Part shown: in pieces, positions 33,396 to 44,844 of the stretch
How the letters are laid out: each line of letters opens with the position of its first letter
Numbering within the stretch: position 1 is the first letter of the stretch
Assembly (NCBI GenBank): GCA_031213475.1
Contig: JARUPZ010000017.1
Location: 5,493,548-5,557,547 of the forward strand
DNA: 64,000 nucleotides
Source: Nereocystis luetkeana
Lineage: Eukaryota > Sar > Phaeophyceae > Laminariales > Laminariaceae
Direction: 5' to 3'
The notes under the pieces: model-generated
What the model saw: only the letters and a program-made list of their open reading frames with translations
Databases searched by the model: none
What the model was told of the DNA's origin: nothing
Translations under genes and position numbers: made by a program

Positions 33396-33843
33396 AGAAC
33401 AGCATTTTCCACCACCGGCACACCGAATCTTATTATGTCCCATCGACTGCTGAGTGGGTTTCAACGCCGTAAAGTGGGGATCCTACTATGTTTTCGGATT
33501 TTTTCGAGTCCCGTCAGAGTGAGCCTACGAAGCCGGAACCCAGAACATCGTTTTTGGAGAGTTCAAAGAAACATTCGTGTCAGATCTGAATGGTCGAATC
33601 TTATCGACGTACAAGAAACACAAATCTCTAGAATATTTCAATGCTTAGGTAAGAAATGGCCTGACCAGACGAGAGTAGACAACACACTGCTGTACGGTCC
33701 CTGAGCTGGCTGAAACTGACGTTTATAACTCCACACAGGAGGCATAGCGTGGCAGGGCTGTACGTTTGCTGCTGTAGTACTCTTTGGGTATCACTGACAC
33801 AAAAACCTACGGGTATAGCGTTGGCTAGAGACTCCAAGCTCCG

Positions 33844-34018
33844 GTGATGATGACGAACAACCGACTACACGGCATGCTCTTGGCGGTTGTCGTGCTGGGT
33901 GTAAGCTCTTTGATGCCGAAGCAACCTGCCAAGCTTGAGGACCTTTCTTCGGATGAAGCCAAACCCTGTCCAAGGAAGCCGGAGTCGGCGAAAACACGCT
34001 CCATGTTTCCAGGCAGGT
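33844..34018 (+). CDS. Weak candidate for a secreted-protein first exon
   Basis: An open frame from ATG 33850 (or the in-frame ATGs at 33847 and 33844) begins with a signal-peptide-like segment, GMLLAVVVLGVSSL. A charged stretch follows, up to a CCAGGCAG|GTACGA donor near 34016. No downstream exon was found before the LINE fragment at 34285, and the family is unknown. Confidence 0.2.
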
Positions 34019-34284
34019 ACGAAATAGGATGCGTGGGTGTCTTGCGCTGCAGCTGTGTGCCCGCCGAGTTCAAAGTGGGCGAACTCTTCCCTCCCACGTT
34101 CTCCCAACAAAATCAACATCACGGAAAACTTGCACAAAACACCGTAGGATTTGAAAAGACGAAACTAGACATGCGAATCTGCGTCACACGAAAAACAGGA
34201 ATGAAGCCCAGTTAGGTTTTCCGATTCATCTACACGATTCAGACTAGGAACCACGGGAACTAAAACACCTACTCTGTTTTTTTT

Positions 34285-35030
34285 CGTCTGGTTCCTTGCT
34301 ACCCCGAATGCCGTCTTCGCCCTGCCTTAGTAAAACACGCCCTACCCACGAAGGGAATGCCTTAGAATACACGAAACAAACAAAGCAGGCTCGTCGTCCA
34401 CCCTCGCCACAAAAATCCTGTCGTAATAACAACATGACAACAAGATCCGGAGCAACTATTGGAAAATCACGTAGGTACAAAGTTCAAACAGAGAAGAAAA
34501 CAGAGGAATATCACGTTCCAGTCAGCTGCAGAGTTCGTGGCAATAAATGCTAGTATTAACAGTCGAAATATGGTCTACATGCCCAAGTAATCGGCCTGGT
34601 GTGCCTTGCTACCCTGTCTGCCGTCTCCTTCCAACGTTGCTTACAGCGTTTTCCCTCGTATTTCTCCCTTTGTCGCGCCCCCTCCCCCCATTATTTTGGA
34701 GGCCACCCATTGCGGACGTGCGGCGCTGCCTACTCAGCTGCGCCTCATCTACGTGCAACTTCGCCATGACCCGTTTATCTGCTTGAAGGACACCCCGGGA
34801 CCACTCCCCCCTAATATGTCTGCTGTTGGCGAAAGCGCAGTCTCAAGTTCAAACACAAAGAAAGGGGGAGTGTTCCGTTTATCATTCGATGGCTCGGAAT
34901 CTCCAAGGGTCTTCGACTATGCATCCATGTCATGTCTTGAATTATCTGCCATGTCTCGGTTTCTTCCCACGAGCTATCGTCCCTAACATTTTCCGAAGTG
35001 GAAATCGCTCCGATGTATCATGCTTTTAAT
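34285..35030 (-). mobile_element. 5'-truncated LINE copy
   Basis: Minus-strand match to the last roughly 150 codons and 3' UTR of the LINE at 38906-42646. Both halves of the duplicated 3' region are present (34310-34400 and 34590-34640). It carries frame breaks. Confidence 0.75.
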
Positions 35031-35175
35031 ACAAGTAAGTCTCGAATGCCAAAAAATCAATCAAGTAAACGGGAACACGTATAACACACGAAACCATACA
35101 ACCATCATCAGTGCCTATGCGAAACCACGACCCTACATCATGGTTCCACCACTGCACTGAAGGAACTACAGGGTA

Positions 35176-36020
35176 AACACGCTATCAAGTTAGCAGCGCC
35201 ATAAATACCGATCCAACGGTTTTAGGCAGCGTTATTTTATGCGCACGGTGCTGTGCGGTCTCGATAGCATTCTCACGGGTAGGTTTTGGGCGGTGTAAAG
35301 CAATAGGAATGTTTTGCGCTGCAATTCCGTGCCGATGTAAAGTATTGCCATCCTCCGAGTCGGTTCGGCGCTGTGATATGAGGCGTTCTACGAAACAGAT
35401 TTACACTACCTTTTCTGAAGCTCCTCACTTCCGGAGCTCCAGACCTCACCCGAAGACTCACTTTAGCAAAAAACAAATTCCATACCGATCAATATCTCCA
35501 TGGCCCAAGTACACAAAAACGTGATTTTTCGAAACAAGACTGGCCTTCCGACGATTTTGGGTTAAAGAGCCCAGTCATTCAGAAAAAAACATAAGCGGAA
35601 ATGCGCTACCTTTATCGTAGAACGCGTCATATATCCTACGGTGCTATCCGGTGGGTTGATTTTTTGTTTGTAAATCCTACGGGGCGGTTCAGCGCTTTTT
35701 TGAATGGTCGACAAATCTATGGTGCAATTCGGGAAGACACATTATGTCCTACTGCGCGGTGCGGTTGGGTGGAAAGTTTCGATACTGACCAACACGGGGT
35801 GCGGTGCTGCCCAATTTCCAGCGAAAATATCAGGGTGCGGTGCGGTTGCCGCGATGAACCGCACGGAACCACTCGTGAAAACCGCACCGTAAACAACCCG
35901 GCTATTTATGTGTCTGGGGTCTTCGCCGAGGGCTCAGATGCGTGCAACACCTGTTTTCCGTGAGACGAGAGAGCCCAACAGGAGACGGGCTACAAACAGG
36001 ATATTTAAGGTCCACCGCGT
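35176..36020 (+). repeat. GGTGCGGT repeat block, copy 2 (start of duplicated block A)
   Basis: Long run of diverged units containing CCTACGG(T/G)GCGGTT. It is interrupted by repeat R2 at 35436-35632. The right end (ACCGCACCGTAAAC...GTCTGGGGTC...GAGGGCTCAGA) aligns with 53172-53240, so this is the left part of block A. Confidence 0.6.
35436..35632 (+). repeat. Dispersed repeat R2, copy 2
   Basis: Aligns with 10950-11137, including CCATGGCC(C/G)AAGTA(C/T)ACAAAAA, TTTTTCGAAACAA and GACGATTTTGGGTT. It has no hairpin insertion at the point where copy 1 has one. Confidence 0.7.
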
Positions 36021-36559
36021 CGCACGATTTGTGTCGTTGTCGCGTATTATATAGGAACTCCTACGCCCGACTCTCGATGAAGCCGACGTCAACTGATGAG
36101 GTGTTTCGCGATAGAGGTATCACAATTAATTATTATTGGGATAATACAAATTTTGAGCCCCCATTGCATCCTTCCCGCGCGGTAGTGTAAGGATGAGCAT
36201 GTAACTTGTGCTTTGCGTTGTCGGGCATAATGCGCATTTTCCCGTGCGAGATGCGTGTGCCATCATCTGATATGTGGCACCATCTGATATGTGGCATTCA
36301 TATGTTTCTCCCCGTAGCATTCCGGACGAATCCTTCTTGGGGGGATATACATGGGAGCCTCGAGAAAACTTGGAGTGACCTTACAACGAAAGAGACGTCT
36401 GTTATGCGTTGTCGGGGAAATTTCAACAACATTCTAGAGGCCGACAACATCTTCATTGCGCACGTCAAAGCAAACCTGCTCCCGGATCACTTCCAACCCA
36501 CCAGCCACTTCGGAAATGCTCGTACGCCCGCAAGGCGGCAAACGATCCACATTTATTTA
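36021..36559. other. No gene recognised
   Basis: A small tandem duplication of CATCTGATATGTGGCA lies at 36263-36298. A 233-codon open frame from 36206 has no recognised domain and is not shared with block B. Confidence 0.4.
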
Positions 36560-38345
36560 CCGTTCTCTGCCACGCCCTACTATATAATACCAACACCAGG
36601 TAGTTATCTGTACACGTGCCCTGACCCCACCCCCTTGCACAACGTGAGCGTACCAAAATGTATCGTAGAGTGCTTGAAGAGTGTTTATCGTGTACCAGGT
36701 GTAAAGTACTCCTGTAGTGGCACACCATTATTGGACGGAACAGCAAAACAAAATACCGGCATATTGAGGGGGGGTTTGTTGAACGTCCCCACGAATACCT
36801 GTATATATAAGCCCACAATGTTCCTTCCAGCTACCTATCTATGCAGTCGGTTCGTGCTACGTCGTACAGCCGCGCGACGTTCGGCAGTTGTACGCCTCGA
36901 CGACTAACGTCACTTACTTCGTAACCGTGTGCTCACAACAGGATAACGCCGTCGACCATGAGATCGACGACGTGGTTCCCCCGCCTGATCGGGTGCATAC
37001 AGACGTCGGACTCGGACGCACGCCTTTCGCTTGGTCCTACCTGCCGCCAAGCCACTACACTCGTGAAGGATTCAAAGTTTTTGAGTAGGTCGCCTGACTG
37101 TGTCCTCTACGCCGCGGGACCTGGACCGGACTGTGAACAAAGGGTTACAGCGGCTCGTCATTGTTGCAATGTGGCGTGGTCTCTTTGTTGGATTGCGACG
37201 TCTTGGTTTGTCGTGGTTTATCAGAGAACTTTGTAAAGTCGCTTGCCCTGTGTTGTTCTTTAACGTTTCAGATATATATGCCAGTCGACTACCGGATATC
37301 GAACCTGATCCAGCCAGATTCCACCTTTGAAAATATTTTCCATGCGGTAGTACTTTTTCTGTTGAACCATTGTGGTACAAACAAGTACACAAAACGTTTA
37401 TGCGTAGCGTCAAAACAGGCCGACGCAAAATGTGTCTTGGGTATAGAGGTATGGCCGAAGGGAATATTCCCCCGACATTCCGTGTGCTCCTTGGTAAATC
37501 AGTACTGGATGGGTTAGGATTGCTTTTGCCAACTTGTTTATGTTCGGGATGTAACTTCGTTTAGGTTCTCACCGTCTCTCTCTGTGTTCTTATATTTTTC
37601 GGTATTTCTTTCTACTCGTCGACAAGTCTCCTGGAACGTTTCTACAAGAATGTTTAGGATGTCTCCTGGTATTATCATGACGTGTATTGCGTATCACGGG
37701 CACCCGGTGGGCTGTTGTTGTCGCTGTCTTTCGGACTAATGCCAAGAAAGACAAAAAACAATATCAATACAGCAGTATCGGTGTACACAGGCGTACATCA
37801 GGTGTTACGAATGAGTGGCGAAGTCAGCATTCAGTACTACTGCCGTTGTAGTGTCTCGAGAGAAGCGCTTGGCAGAAGAAGGGGTCTTCAACGTAAAGGT
37901 ATTCCAGTTATCGGGCAAAAATGTAACTAAAACAGCCCCAATTCGAGGAAGTATACGAACAGACTATAACAAACAGCTGGCCCGAAACCTGCCGTGTTCC
38001 ATCGTGAATACCAAGCTTTCCCGTGGGCGTCCAGCTCGCCCAAGTCCACCCAGGCGCGTGTTAGGCTTGACATGATGAGGCATACAAAAATGTACGAGCT
38101 CTTCAGACCCAGAAAGTGACTCGCAAACTAGCAGGCAACAACCTCTCCTCCCTAGTCTTCCCGAGTGCTCAATAAACTTGAATCTTACCGGCAGTGGTGC
38201 AAATGTGGGAATGCTTTCCTTGTCGGTGGCGGCAATTGCGAAGACCCGGTGTTTACGTCGTTCGCGGTGTCGTTGTGGCCCGCCGAGGTAGGGAGCAGGT
38301 ATTTACGATGATAGCTGGTGGTGGTGCGGTGCATGTAAGGTTGGT
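36560..38345. repeat. Duplicated block A
   Basis: Stretches align in the same order and orientation with 53480-55840: 36620-36665 with 53573-53620, 36850-36915 with 53775-53850, 37370-37510 with 54810-54930, 37680-37745 with 55080-55150, and 38170-38340 with 55660-55830. Divergence is substantial. Block B has gained a SINE. Confidence 0.65.
38189..38314 (-). pseudogene. Decayed exon, block A copy
   Basis: This is the counterpart of the intact exon-like segment at 55680-55816. It keeps the splice-like edges (CACCAG at the 5' side, GGTAAG at the 3' side) and parts of the coding sequence, but has an in-frame TAA and length changes. It is no longer translatable. Confidence 0.45.
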
Positions 38346-38729
38346 GATATTTGACATAATATTATTCGCATGCCTCGTATTGAGCACACTCTTCGAACCT
38401 CGTTCCTTTTATTTCCTAGACTATGTTACATGTTCCTATATATATTTCGAAACAAAGGTTTACCCTCATCTACCGTCTGGACAACCGTCGCAGGTAGGTG
38501 TACGTACCAGGGGCAAGGGAAATATAGGACCACCCTTTCTTTGTACAAAGCGCGTATCATACTTGGCACTTCATCTATAACAGTATACCTGGTATCTGGT
38601 ATCGAATACCATTGTGGAAGTGTGCCTGTTGTAATAGTATAAAACCCTTATAACAACCGAAGAGTATTCCCGGGGCTGTAAATTTAGTCGCGGTTACACA
38701 CACTAACTCAATTTGAACTTTCGAATTGT

Positions 38730-41700
38730 CAATATTGATACTCGTACCTGCTTCGGCCTGCCCCGTCCTTGGGGTGGGCCGAGGAAGTCTGCCAGGACCT
38801 GCAGCGGTCTAGCGACAGTCACACGAACATCGAGCTTCGGACTACGTAGGTAGGGAACCTTGCGCGGTCCGGCTGGTGGCCTGCTCGCTTTAAGGACCGC
38901 GTGGGGTGGTGGTGATGTTTTTTCTTCTTAACCCCGACGCCGAGGAGTTCATCCCTCAGGCGGGACGGGTACATCACCACAGCAGAGAGCGCTACGTGGG
39001 CAGCCGGTGGAGTGGAGAGGCTGGCCACAGCGTGGGTATGCATGCACGACAGGAAGGATGGGATTGTCGGCGTGGGTTGGGACGGCTGCACCCAGCCAAC
39101 GGGAACCAAGGCGCGTACCGGGCTACGAAACGGAGAGCCACTTTCGCCATAGCGAAAAAAAAGAAACAAAAAAAGAAAAAAAGAAGGCGGGGACGAGCCT
39201 CACGTCGGCTGGCAAAGAAAGCAGCACGCGAGGCTCGTAAGAGACAGAAGGAGGCACTTGTGACGGTAGCGACCTACAATGTGCGCACCCTGGCTGTAAA
39301 GGGGAAGAACGGGTACGGGCATGACGAGCGGGTACTGGCGAAGGGACGGCAACTCGGCTGTGACTTCATTGGCCTGCAAGAAACTCGGAGGTCCGGCAGC
39401 ACGACGTTCCGTGCGGCAGGGTATCGTGTTTTCTGTTCAGGACAGGAAACAACAGCCACCAGGCAAGGGCTGTACGGAGTAGGCCTAGCTGTCAAGGAAT
39501 CGTTGTGCAGTAAGTCTGTGTATACTCATCAGTTCGTTGACGAGCGGCTAATGTCTATGCGCTTTGAGCTGGCTGGCAAATGCGAGGCAGTCAATTTCGT
39601 CGTTGCGTATGCTCCAACTGATTGTACCAAGGACGCCGAACTGAAAGGTATCTTCTGGCAGAAGCTGGAGTACTTGGTGAAAAAAATCCCGACGAAAGAG
39701 TGTCTGTTTGTACTGATGGATGCCAACGCGCGAACTGGACAGAGGAAGGAAGGGTGCGGTGATGATGAAAGCAGAGTGCTGGGAGCGTATGGACGTGATG
39801 TTCGTAACGATAATGGCAGACGGCTCCTGTCGTTCGCCACCAATTGCAAGTTGGCTCTCACCAACACGTTTTTCAGCACGCGCAAGGGTGGGATATCGCA
39901 TACTTACAACGGCACCGGCCCGAATGACCGTAAGCGGATTGACTACATCCTAACCCGTCAAGTCCATCGACCTAGAGTACAAGATGCGAAAGTCGTCCCA
40001 CAGCCTCCTGCCCCAGCTAAGGCTGACTCAGACCACAACATCTTGTATATCAAAGTCCGACTCGGTGGTCGTTTTGCGCCCAACAGACAAATACGTAGAC
40101 CGACGAAACGCCGAGAGTTCGACAGGCAGCTTTTTATGTCCGATGGAAATTGTCGTGAACGAGTAGTCTCCAGGATCATCTCCACTCTCAACCAGCCTAT
40201 CCAGCCCCGTAATACGTCTGGTATGGTTGAGATTTTCACTGCGGCTGTTATTGATGCGGTCGAAAAAGAGGTACCACCCCCTGCACGTCGCCACCGCAGA
40301 CATGGATGGTGTGAGTCTGCCGAAACCTTGGCCGCATTCATGCCAGCATGGACAGCGAGGGAGGATGCACGACAATTCTTGCGTGCCCACCCCCGGGACA
40401 GAACCGCGTGGAAGACCCTGAGATCTGCGTGTGCGAACCTGCAGAAGGTGATTGCCGCAGGACTGCATGCGTACTTCGAAGCGTATCTTGCCGAAACCGA
40501 ACGACTCCTAGCGAACAACGACCAAAGAGGCTTTTACAAGCACCTTAAGAGTACGGTAGGATTGGAAGGGACTAAAGCGAGGAGCGAACAGTTCATTAGG
40601 GACGAGGATGGCACGATCCTACGGGATAAGGTGCGAATTCGTGAACGATGGGCGGGGTTTTATCACAAACTCTTGAACACGAAGTCGCTGAAACTCGATC
40701 CCACGATCATCGACCTCTTGCCACCGCGACCGCCTAAACTGTCGCTTGAAGATGAACCATCCATAGACGAGATGACCGAAGCACTGAAGGGGATGTCGAA
40801 TTGGAAAGCTGTCGGGCCAGATGGTCTCCCGGTCGAACTCCTAAAAATCGACCACCCGGCATTCGCCCAGCGCTTTCACAACATCCTTGTCAATGTTTGG
40901 TTAACAGGAGAAGTCCCTCAGCAATGGAAAGATGCGATCATCAAGGTCCTTCACAAAAAGAAGGATCGAACTGACTGCAACAACTATAGAGGGATCTCGC
41001 TTGTTGCCCACGCAGGCAAAGTGTTGTTGAAAATCGTCGCGTCCCGCCTCAGCAACTACTGCGAGACCGAGGAACTACTCCCCGAGGAACAGTGCGGCTT
41101 CCGCCCCGCACGATCAACGATTGATATGTTGTTCGTCGTGCGCCGGCTGCAAGAGCTCGGACGACAGAGGAAAATCCCCTTATACGTGTGCTTCATCGAT
41201 CTGCAGAAAGCGTACGACTCTGTCGACCGAGAGCTGTTATGGAAGGTACTCACACGCTTTGGCGTACCAACCAAGATGCTGAGAATTATCCGTAATTTCC
41301 ACGATGGCATGCGGGCTCGCGTGCGTACTGATGACGGCGAGCTCTCGGAATGGTTTGATGTCACGCAGGGGCTGCGGCAAGGCTGTGTACTGTCACCGTT
41401 ACTGTTCAACGTGTTCTTCGCTGCTGCGTTACACGTCGTACTAGTACGCTTCAGCCAAGACGAAGCCATTGTAAGGGATTTGGTCCAACTCTTGGAAGCT
41501 GGAGTAGTTCGAACAGGGAAGGAGGAGCCATTGGCGTGCGTGCGAAGGTCTGTATGGGGCATGTTGTACGCCGACGATGCAGGAATTGTCTCGAAGTCGG
41601 CTGAAGGGCTCGCAAAAATGATGACAGTCATCGTGACTGTCTTCGAAGCAGCAGGCCTCACGGTGTCGGAAAAGAAGACTGAGACAATGGTCCTACAAAC

Positions 41701-43010
41701 ACCAGACCGGACAACCTTCACACCACCGCTCGTCATCGAAGCGGCAGGTCAGAGGTATAAGCAGACGACCCAGTTCTTATACCTAGGCGGCGTTATCCAC
41801 GAAAACGCTGACCTCTCGCTCGAAATCGACCGACGGATCCGCCTCATGCGAGCATGCTTCAAACGGTTCGGCCCGGAGTTGTATGATAGGACGACCGCCC
41901 CCCTTAGCCTTAAAGTCCGAATGCTGAAGGCCGAGGTGATTGAGACCCTGCTGTACGGGTGTGTGACGTGGACCCTCAGAGCGGAACACTTTGCCAAGCT
42001 TCGAACGGCTCACCACCAAGTCCTGTTGCGAGTCATTGGCTTCCAGCGCCGACTTCGTACTGACCATGCCACCCTCTCGTACGCGAAGGCCCTCAAGATG
42101 ACACGTTGCGAGAGCATCGAAACGACCATTCGCAAACGGCGGCTCTTCTTTGCGGGGGGCGTGGCACGGCAAAGCAAGGAGCGATTACCCAATCGGGTAA
42201 TGCTCGGGACGATAGCTGGTGGGGAGAACCCGAGACCAGGCGGACAGTGTAAGACTTGGCATAGATGCATAGTCGAAGACCTTAGGGAGTTCCGAGCCAC
42301 CGAAGGGTCAACGGAAGTTGCCCCCTTGGTGTTTGGAGTTGAGACCGCGTTGTGGTCCACTGCAGCCAAAAAGGTGGGGAAGTGGTACCGGGGGATCCTT
42401 GAAGCAGCCGAACGGTTCATGGTGAGGTGGCACGAGGCTGAGGCTGAGATGAGTAGACAGCGCCGCGCATCCGCCGTGGCTGGTGCCCAAAGGAACGGGG
42501 GGGGAGGGGGCAACAGGAGAAGTGGCATAAAGCCCGACCGAGTGAATGCGGAGAGGGGGGGGAACAGGAGGGGTAGAAGGGAAACGGCGGTAGACGAAAG
42601 TAGGAAGGAGATGGCAGACAGGGTAGCAAGGCACCAAGTCGACTAGGAAGTAGAATATGACCATACTACTAGTGCTACCAACTGGTGCAGCTGGCTCGAA
42701 CGTGGTCTTCCCTTGTCTTCTCTTTTAGTTTTGTTTTTTTTTCTTTCTTGCGCTGACTCTCCGTGATTTTCATTTCATTTTTTCTCTTCCTCTTCCTTTT
42801 CTGATTGATAAGCCGTACTCAAGGAGCCGTGTGGCGTGGTTGGAAGACGAACCTGCTCTGCTCGGCTCGTATTGTCTGACGCCAAGGGGCTGGGCATAGT
42901 TGACGAACGCAGGGCGGAGACGGCAGTCTGGGTAGCAAGGTACCAGGCGGATTAGCAGGGAGAACCTGGCTATACTACTCGTACCACAAGCTGCTGCCGC
43001 CACCTAGAAG
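38730..43010 (+). mobile_element. Full-length APE-type LINE (RTE-like)
   Basis: A short GC-rich 5' leader, one long ORF and a 3' region of about 350 bp make up the element. The 3' region repeats the end of the ORF: 42606-42675 resembles 42915-42980. There is no separate ORF1 and no RNase H domain, which fits RTE-like LINEs. Two truncated copies (27190, 34285) and two internal remnants (59815, 63795) lie in the same window. The exact ends are uncertain. Confidence 0.75.
38906..42646 (+). CDS. LINE endonuclease / reverse transcriptase polyprotein
   Basis: The ORF has 1246 codons and no stop. A Lys/Arg-rich stretch at about residues 75-113 is a likely nucleic-acid or nuclear-localisation region. 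The endonuclease (EEP/APE fold, about 117-385) has all key motifs: YNVRT, LQE, VAYAPT, MDANART, RIDYIL and the catalytic SDH. The reverse transcriptase (about 620-960) shows GPDGLP, NNYRGISL, QCGFRPARST, FIDLQKAYDSVDR, QGLRQGCVLSPLLF and the active-site YADD at 41567-41578. A C-terminal region (LYGCVTWTLRAE onward) is typical of these LINEs. The protein nicks target DNA and copies element RNA there. All catalytic residues are present, so the copy may be functional. Start choice is uncertain: 38906 is the first ATG, and later in-frame ATGs lie before the endonuclease. Confidence 0.93.
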   Translation: MVVMFFLLNPDAEEFIPQAGRVHHHSRERYVGSRWSGEAGHSVGMHARQEGWDCRRGLGRLHPANGNQGAYRATKRRATFAIAKKKKQKKKKRRRGRASRRLAKKAAREARKRQKEALVTVATYNVRTLAVKGKNGYGHDERVLAKGRQLGCDFIGLQETRRSGSTTFRAAGYRVFCSGQETTATRQGLYGVGLAVKESLCSKSVYTHQFVDERLMSMRFELAGKCEAVNFVVAYAPTDCTKDAELKGIFWQKLEYLVKKIPTKECLFVLMDANARTGQRKEGCGDDESRVLGAYGRDVRNDNGRRLLSFATNCKLALTNTFFSTRKGGISHTYNGTGPNDRKRIDYILTRQVHRPRVQDAKVVPQPPAPAKADSDHNILYIKVRLGGRFAPNRQIRRPTKRREFDRQLFMSDGNCRERVVSRIISTLNQPIQPRNTSGMVEIFTAAVIDAVEKEVPPPARRHRRHGWCESAETLAAFMPAWTAREDARQFLRAHPRDRTAWKTLRSACANLQKVIAAGLHAYFEAYLAETERLLANNDQRGFYKHLKSTVGLEGTKARSEQFIRDEDGTILRDKVRIRERWAGFYHKLLNTKSLKLDPTIIDLLPPRPPKLSLEDEPSIDEMTEALKGMSNWKAVGPDGLPVELLKIDHPAFAQRFHNILVNVWLTGEVPQQWKDAIIKVLHKKKDRTDCNNYRGISLVAHAGKVLLKIVASRLSNYCETEELLPEEQCGFRPARSTIDMLFVVRRLQELGRQRKIPLYVCFIDLQKAYDSVDRELLWKVLTRFGVPTKMLRIIRNFHDGMRARVRTDDGELSEWFDVTQGLRQGCVLSPLLFNVFFAAALHVVLVRFSQDEAIVRDLVQLLEAGVVRTGKEEPLACVRRSVWGMLYADDAGIVSKSAEGLAKMMTVIVTVFEAAGLTVSEKKTETMVLQTPDRTTFTPPLVIEAAGQRYKQTTQFLYLGGVIHENADLSLEIDRRIRLMRACFKRFGPELYDRTTAPLSLKVRMLKAEVIETLLYGCVTWTLRAEHFAKLRTAHHQVLLRVIGFQRRLRTDHATLSYAKALKMTRCESIETTIRKRRLFFAGGVARQSKERLPNRVMLGTIAGGENPRPGGQCKTWHRCIVEDLREFRATEGSTEVAPLVFGVETALWSTAAKKVGKWYRGILEAAERFMVRWHEAEAEMSRQRRASAVAGAQRNGGGGGNRRSGIKPDRVNAERGGNRRGRRETAVDESRKEMADRVARHQVD

Positions 43011-43137
43011 GTGCTTTGGGCTTTGGTCTGCCTGTTATTTCCCCTTTGTTATTTTTCCTTGTTACTTTCTCCTTGGTTCTTTGTCTTACTCTGTTCACAA
43101 GCAGTGGTGTTTTTTGTTATTTCTTCTTTTTTCCAGC

Positions 43138-43520
43138 TCGTTCTTTTTCAAGTGTAGGCCACCTCGCCTGCGGGGGGGGGGGCACGACAGATTGTTTCTC
43201 TTAGATTTTGCTTTCATTTTTCTTCTTTTTCTTTTTCGACTTGTCTACCTTGTTTTTGTTTTCTCTTTGATTGTTTCTTTTCGTTTCACTATTTCATAGA
43301 TTGCGTATGTCGTGCCTGTCGTATCTAGTATGATGACATGGCTTTGCATTGCCCACTGCAGTTCACACTGCACACGTGGCAACGTAGTATCTCTGTGGCG
43401 TAGCTTTGTGACCACAGAACTTGTATCTCTTCTAGGATGGAAGAATCGGCACGGACACTGGTTGTGCTGGATGTCGACGGGTAGAAAGAACGGTTTAATG
43501 TGAAGAACACACACACACAC
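43138..43520 (-). repeat. 380-bp repeat, copy 1 (inverted arm)
   Basis: Nearly identical to 46386-46785 in inverted orientation, from the AC microsatellite next to AAGAACACACAC to the G run and AAGTGTAGGCC. An A/G-rich end and a (TG)n end suggest a retroposed or MITE-like unit. A third, more diverged copy is at 57598-57906. Confidence 0.85.
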
Positions 43521-44255
43521 ATATAGAAAATCGTGCTCAGGCGGGAAGGTGTAGGTTGTGAGCCTGGCTCCGCGTGGGAAAAAAACGAATAAAACACAGA
43601 AGTAAACCAGAGAACAAAAAGTACCGATCATACATGCGTGGAAAGTACGGGCATACTTGGCACGCGCACTTGATATATCTATATACAGACAACAGCCATG
43701 GCATACATTATTACATATATGTAAATATTTAAATGGCCAACTTGTGAAAGTGATACCAAGTTGTCAATTGTCTTCGTTTAGCCGATTTGTTTCGGAGGGC
43801 GATTGGAAGTCGAGATCCGCTGGTCGATTCTGAATCTCGTTCGTTGACATTTTTTTTCTGAAGACCGAGACGGAGTGATATTCCCTCCTTTTGGTATGAA
43901 CGAAATCGGTGAACTGAAAGTCGTGATTTTACACTGGGAAAACGACCGCACCTTCATCGGCTAAACACAAAACACCTCGGTTACATTCTGGAGACTTGAA
44001 CCAATTGATCGCCGTTAGACAATATCAATGAAAAAAAAAAAAAAAAAAAAAATGAACTGCGGGACTACGCGTATAGATGTACCTTACAAAACAAAAATGC
44101 TGATTTTTGCGAGAATCATGACAAAAGTACATGGTCTAGCCTGCTGAGGCCGGAGTTGTTTTTTTCGAAGTAATACCACTATTAATATAGAAGTGGCAGG
44201 AAGCACGGCCAGCAGTTGATTTCAAAATTACCCTGGTGTCGAAACGAGTTCTGTG
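43521..44255. other. No gene recognised
   Basis: A poly-A tract of about 22 bp lies near 44031-44053. Nothing else supported. Confidence 0.5.
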
Positions 44256-44289
44256 TGTCACTAGGTTGCACAACTCTTGTGCATACACT

Positions 44290-44390
44290 CTCCATTGGTA
44301 CGTACGTATGCGTCCATGAATACATACGTACGCTATGTGCTCGTGCCTAGTGCGTACGTATTTACGTATTCACAAATACGTACGGTGATT
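44290..44390. repeat. TACGTA palindrome cluster
   Basis: Two hairpin-forming units: GGTACGTACGTATGC...ATACATACGTACGC and GCGTACGTATTTACG...AAATACGTACGG. Function unknown. Confidence 0.6.
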
Positions 44391-44540
44391 TCGCTTTTCG
44401 GTCTTTGTTATGTACGACAAACATGTCCAGAGACATTATTTTCACCCCTGGACAGACAGCAAGTTTGCTTCGACATGCCTCGACTGACACCAAACTACTG
44501 GTACCAGGTATATTTTAGATATGGAACACTTGGCCCTACA

Positions 44541-44637
44541 CCCTTGACGCATGTTTGGACGGTAGTCCCGTTTTAGGGACAAATCCCTTAGAGTTTGATT
44601 GGTTTGTCCCCAAAACGGGACTGCGGTTCTAAAAGGG
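44541..44637. mobile_element. TTAA-flanked hairpin MITE, copy 2
   Basis: The right arm is intact (GGGACTGCGGTTCTAAAAGGG then TTAA) and the left arm is eroded. Same family as 10844-10932. Confidence 0.65.
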
Positions 44638-44844
44638 TTAACATGTCTCCCGTTCTCTTTGGTGTACGATGTGCCTCGGTTGTTATGATGTGCACTCTGT
44701 CCTTTCTTTCCCCTCTGGATGTTCTTCAGATCCTGTGTACCTGTGCGAGTGTCGGGCGTCCGACACTGCATTCATTACGCATGGAACGCGAAACACTGCG
44801 CTCGACACGTTCACATCCATTCAATACATACGTTATTCACCGGA

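Noticed and set aside
36206-36907. 233-codon plus-strand frame
   Set aside because: Interrupted homology with block B: the corresponding frame is not conserved there, and no domain is visible.
41056-41736. Minus-strand open frames within the LINE (also 39958-40518 and 42010-42528)
   Set aside because: Shadows of the strongly supported plus-strand ORF; no domains of their own.
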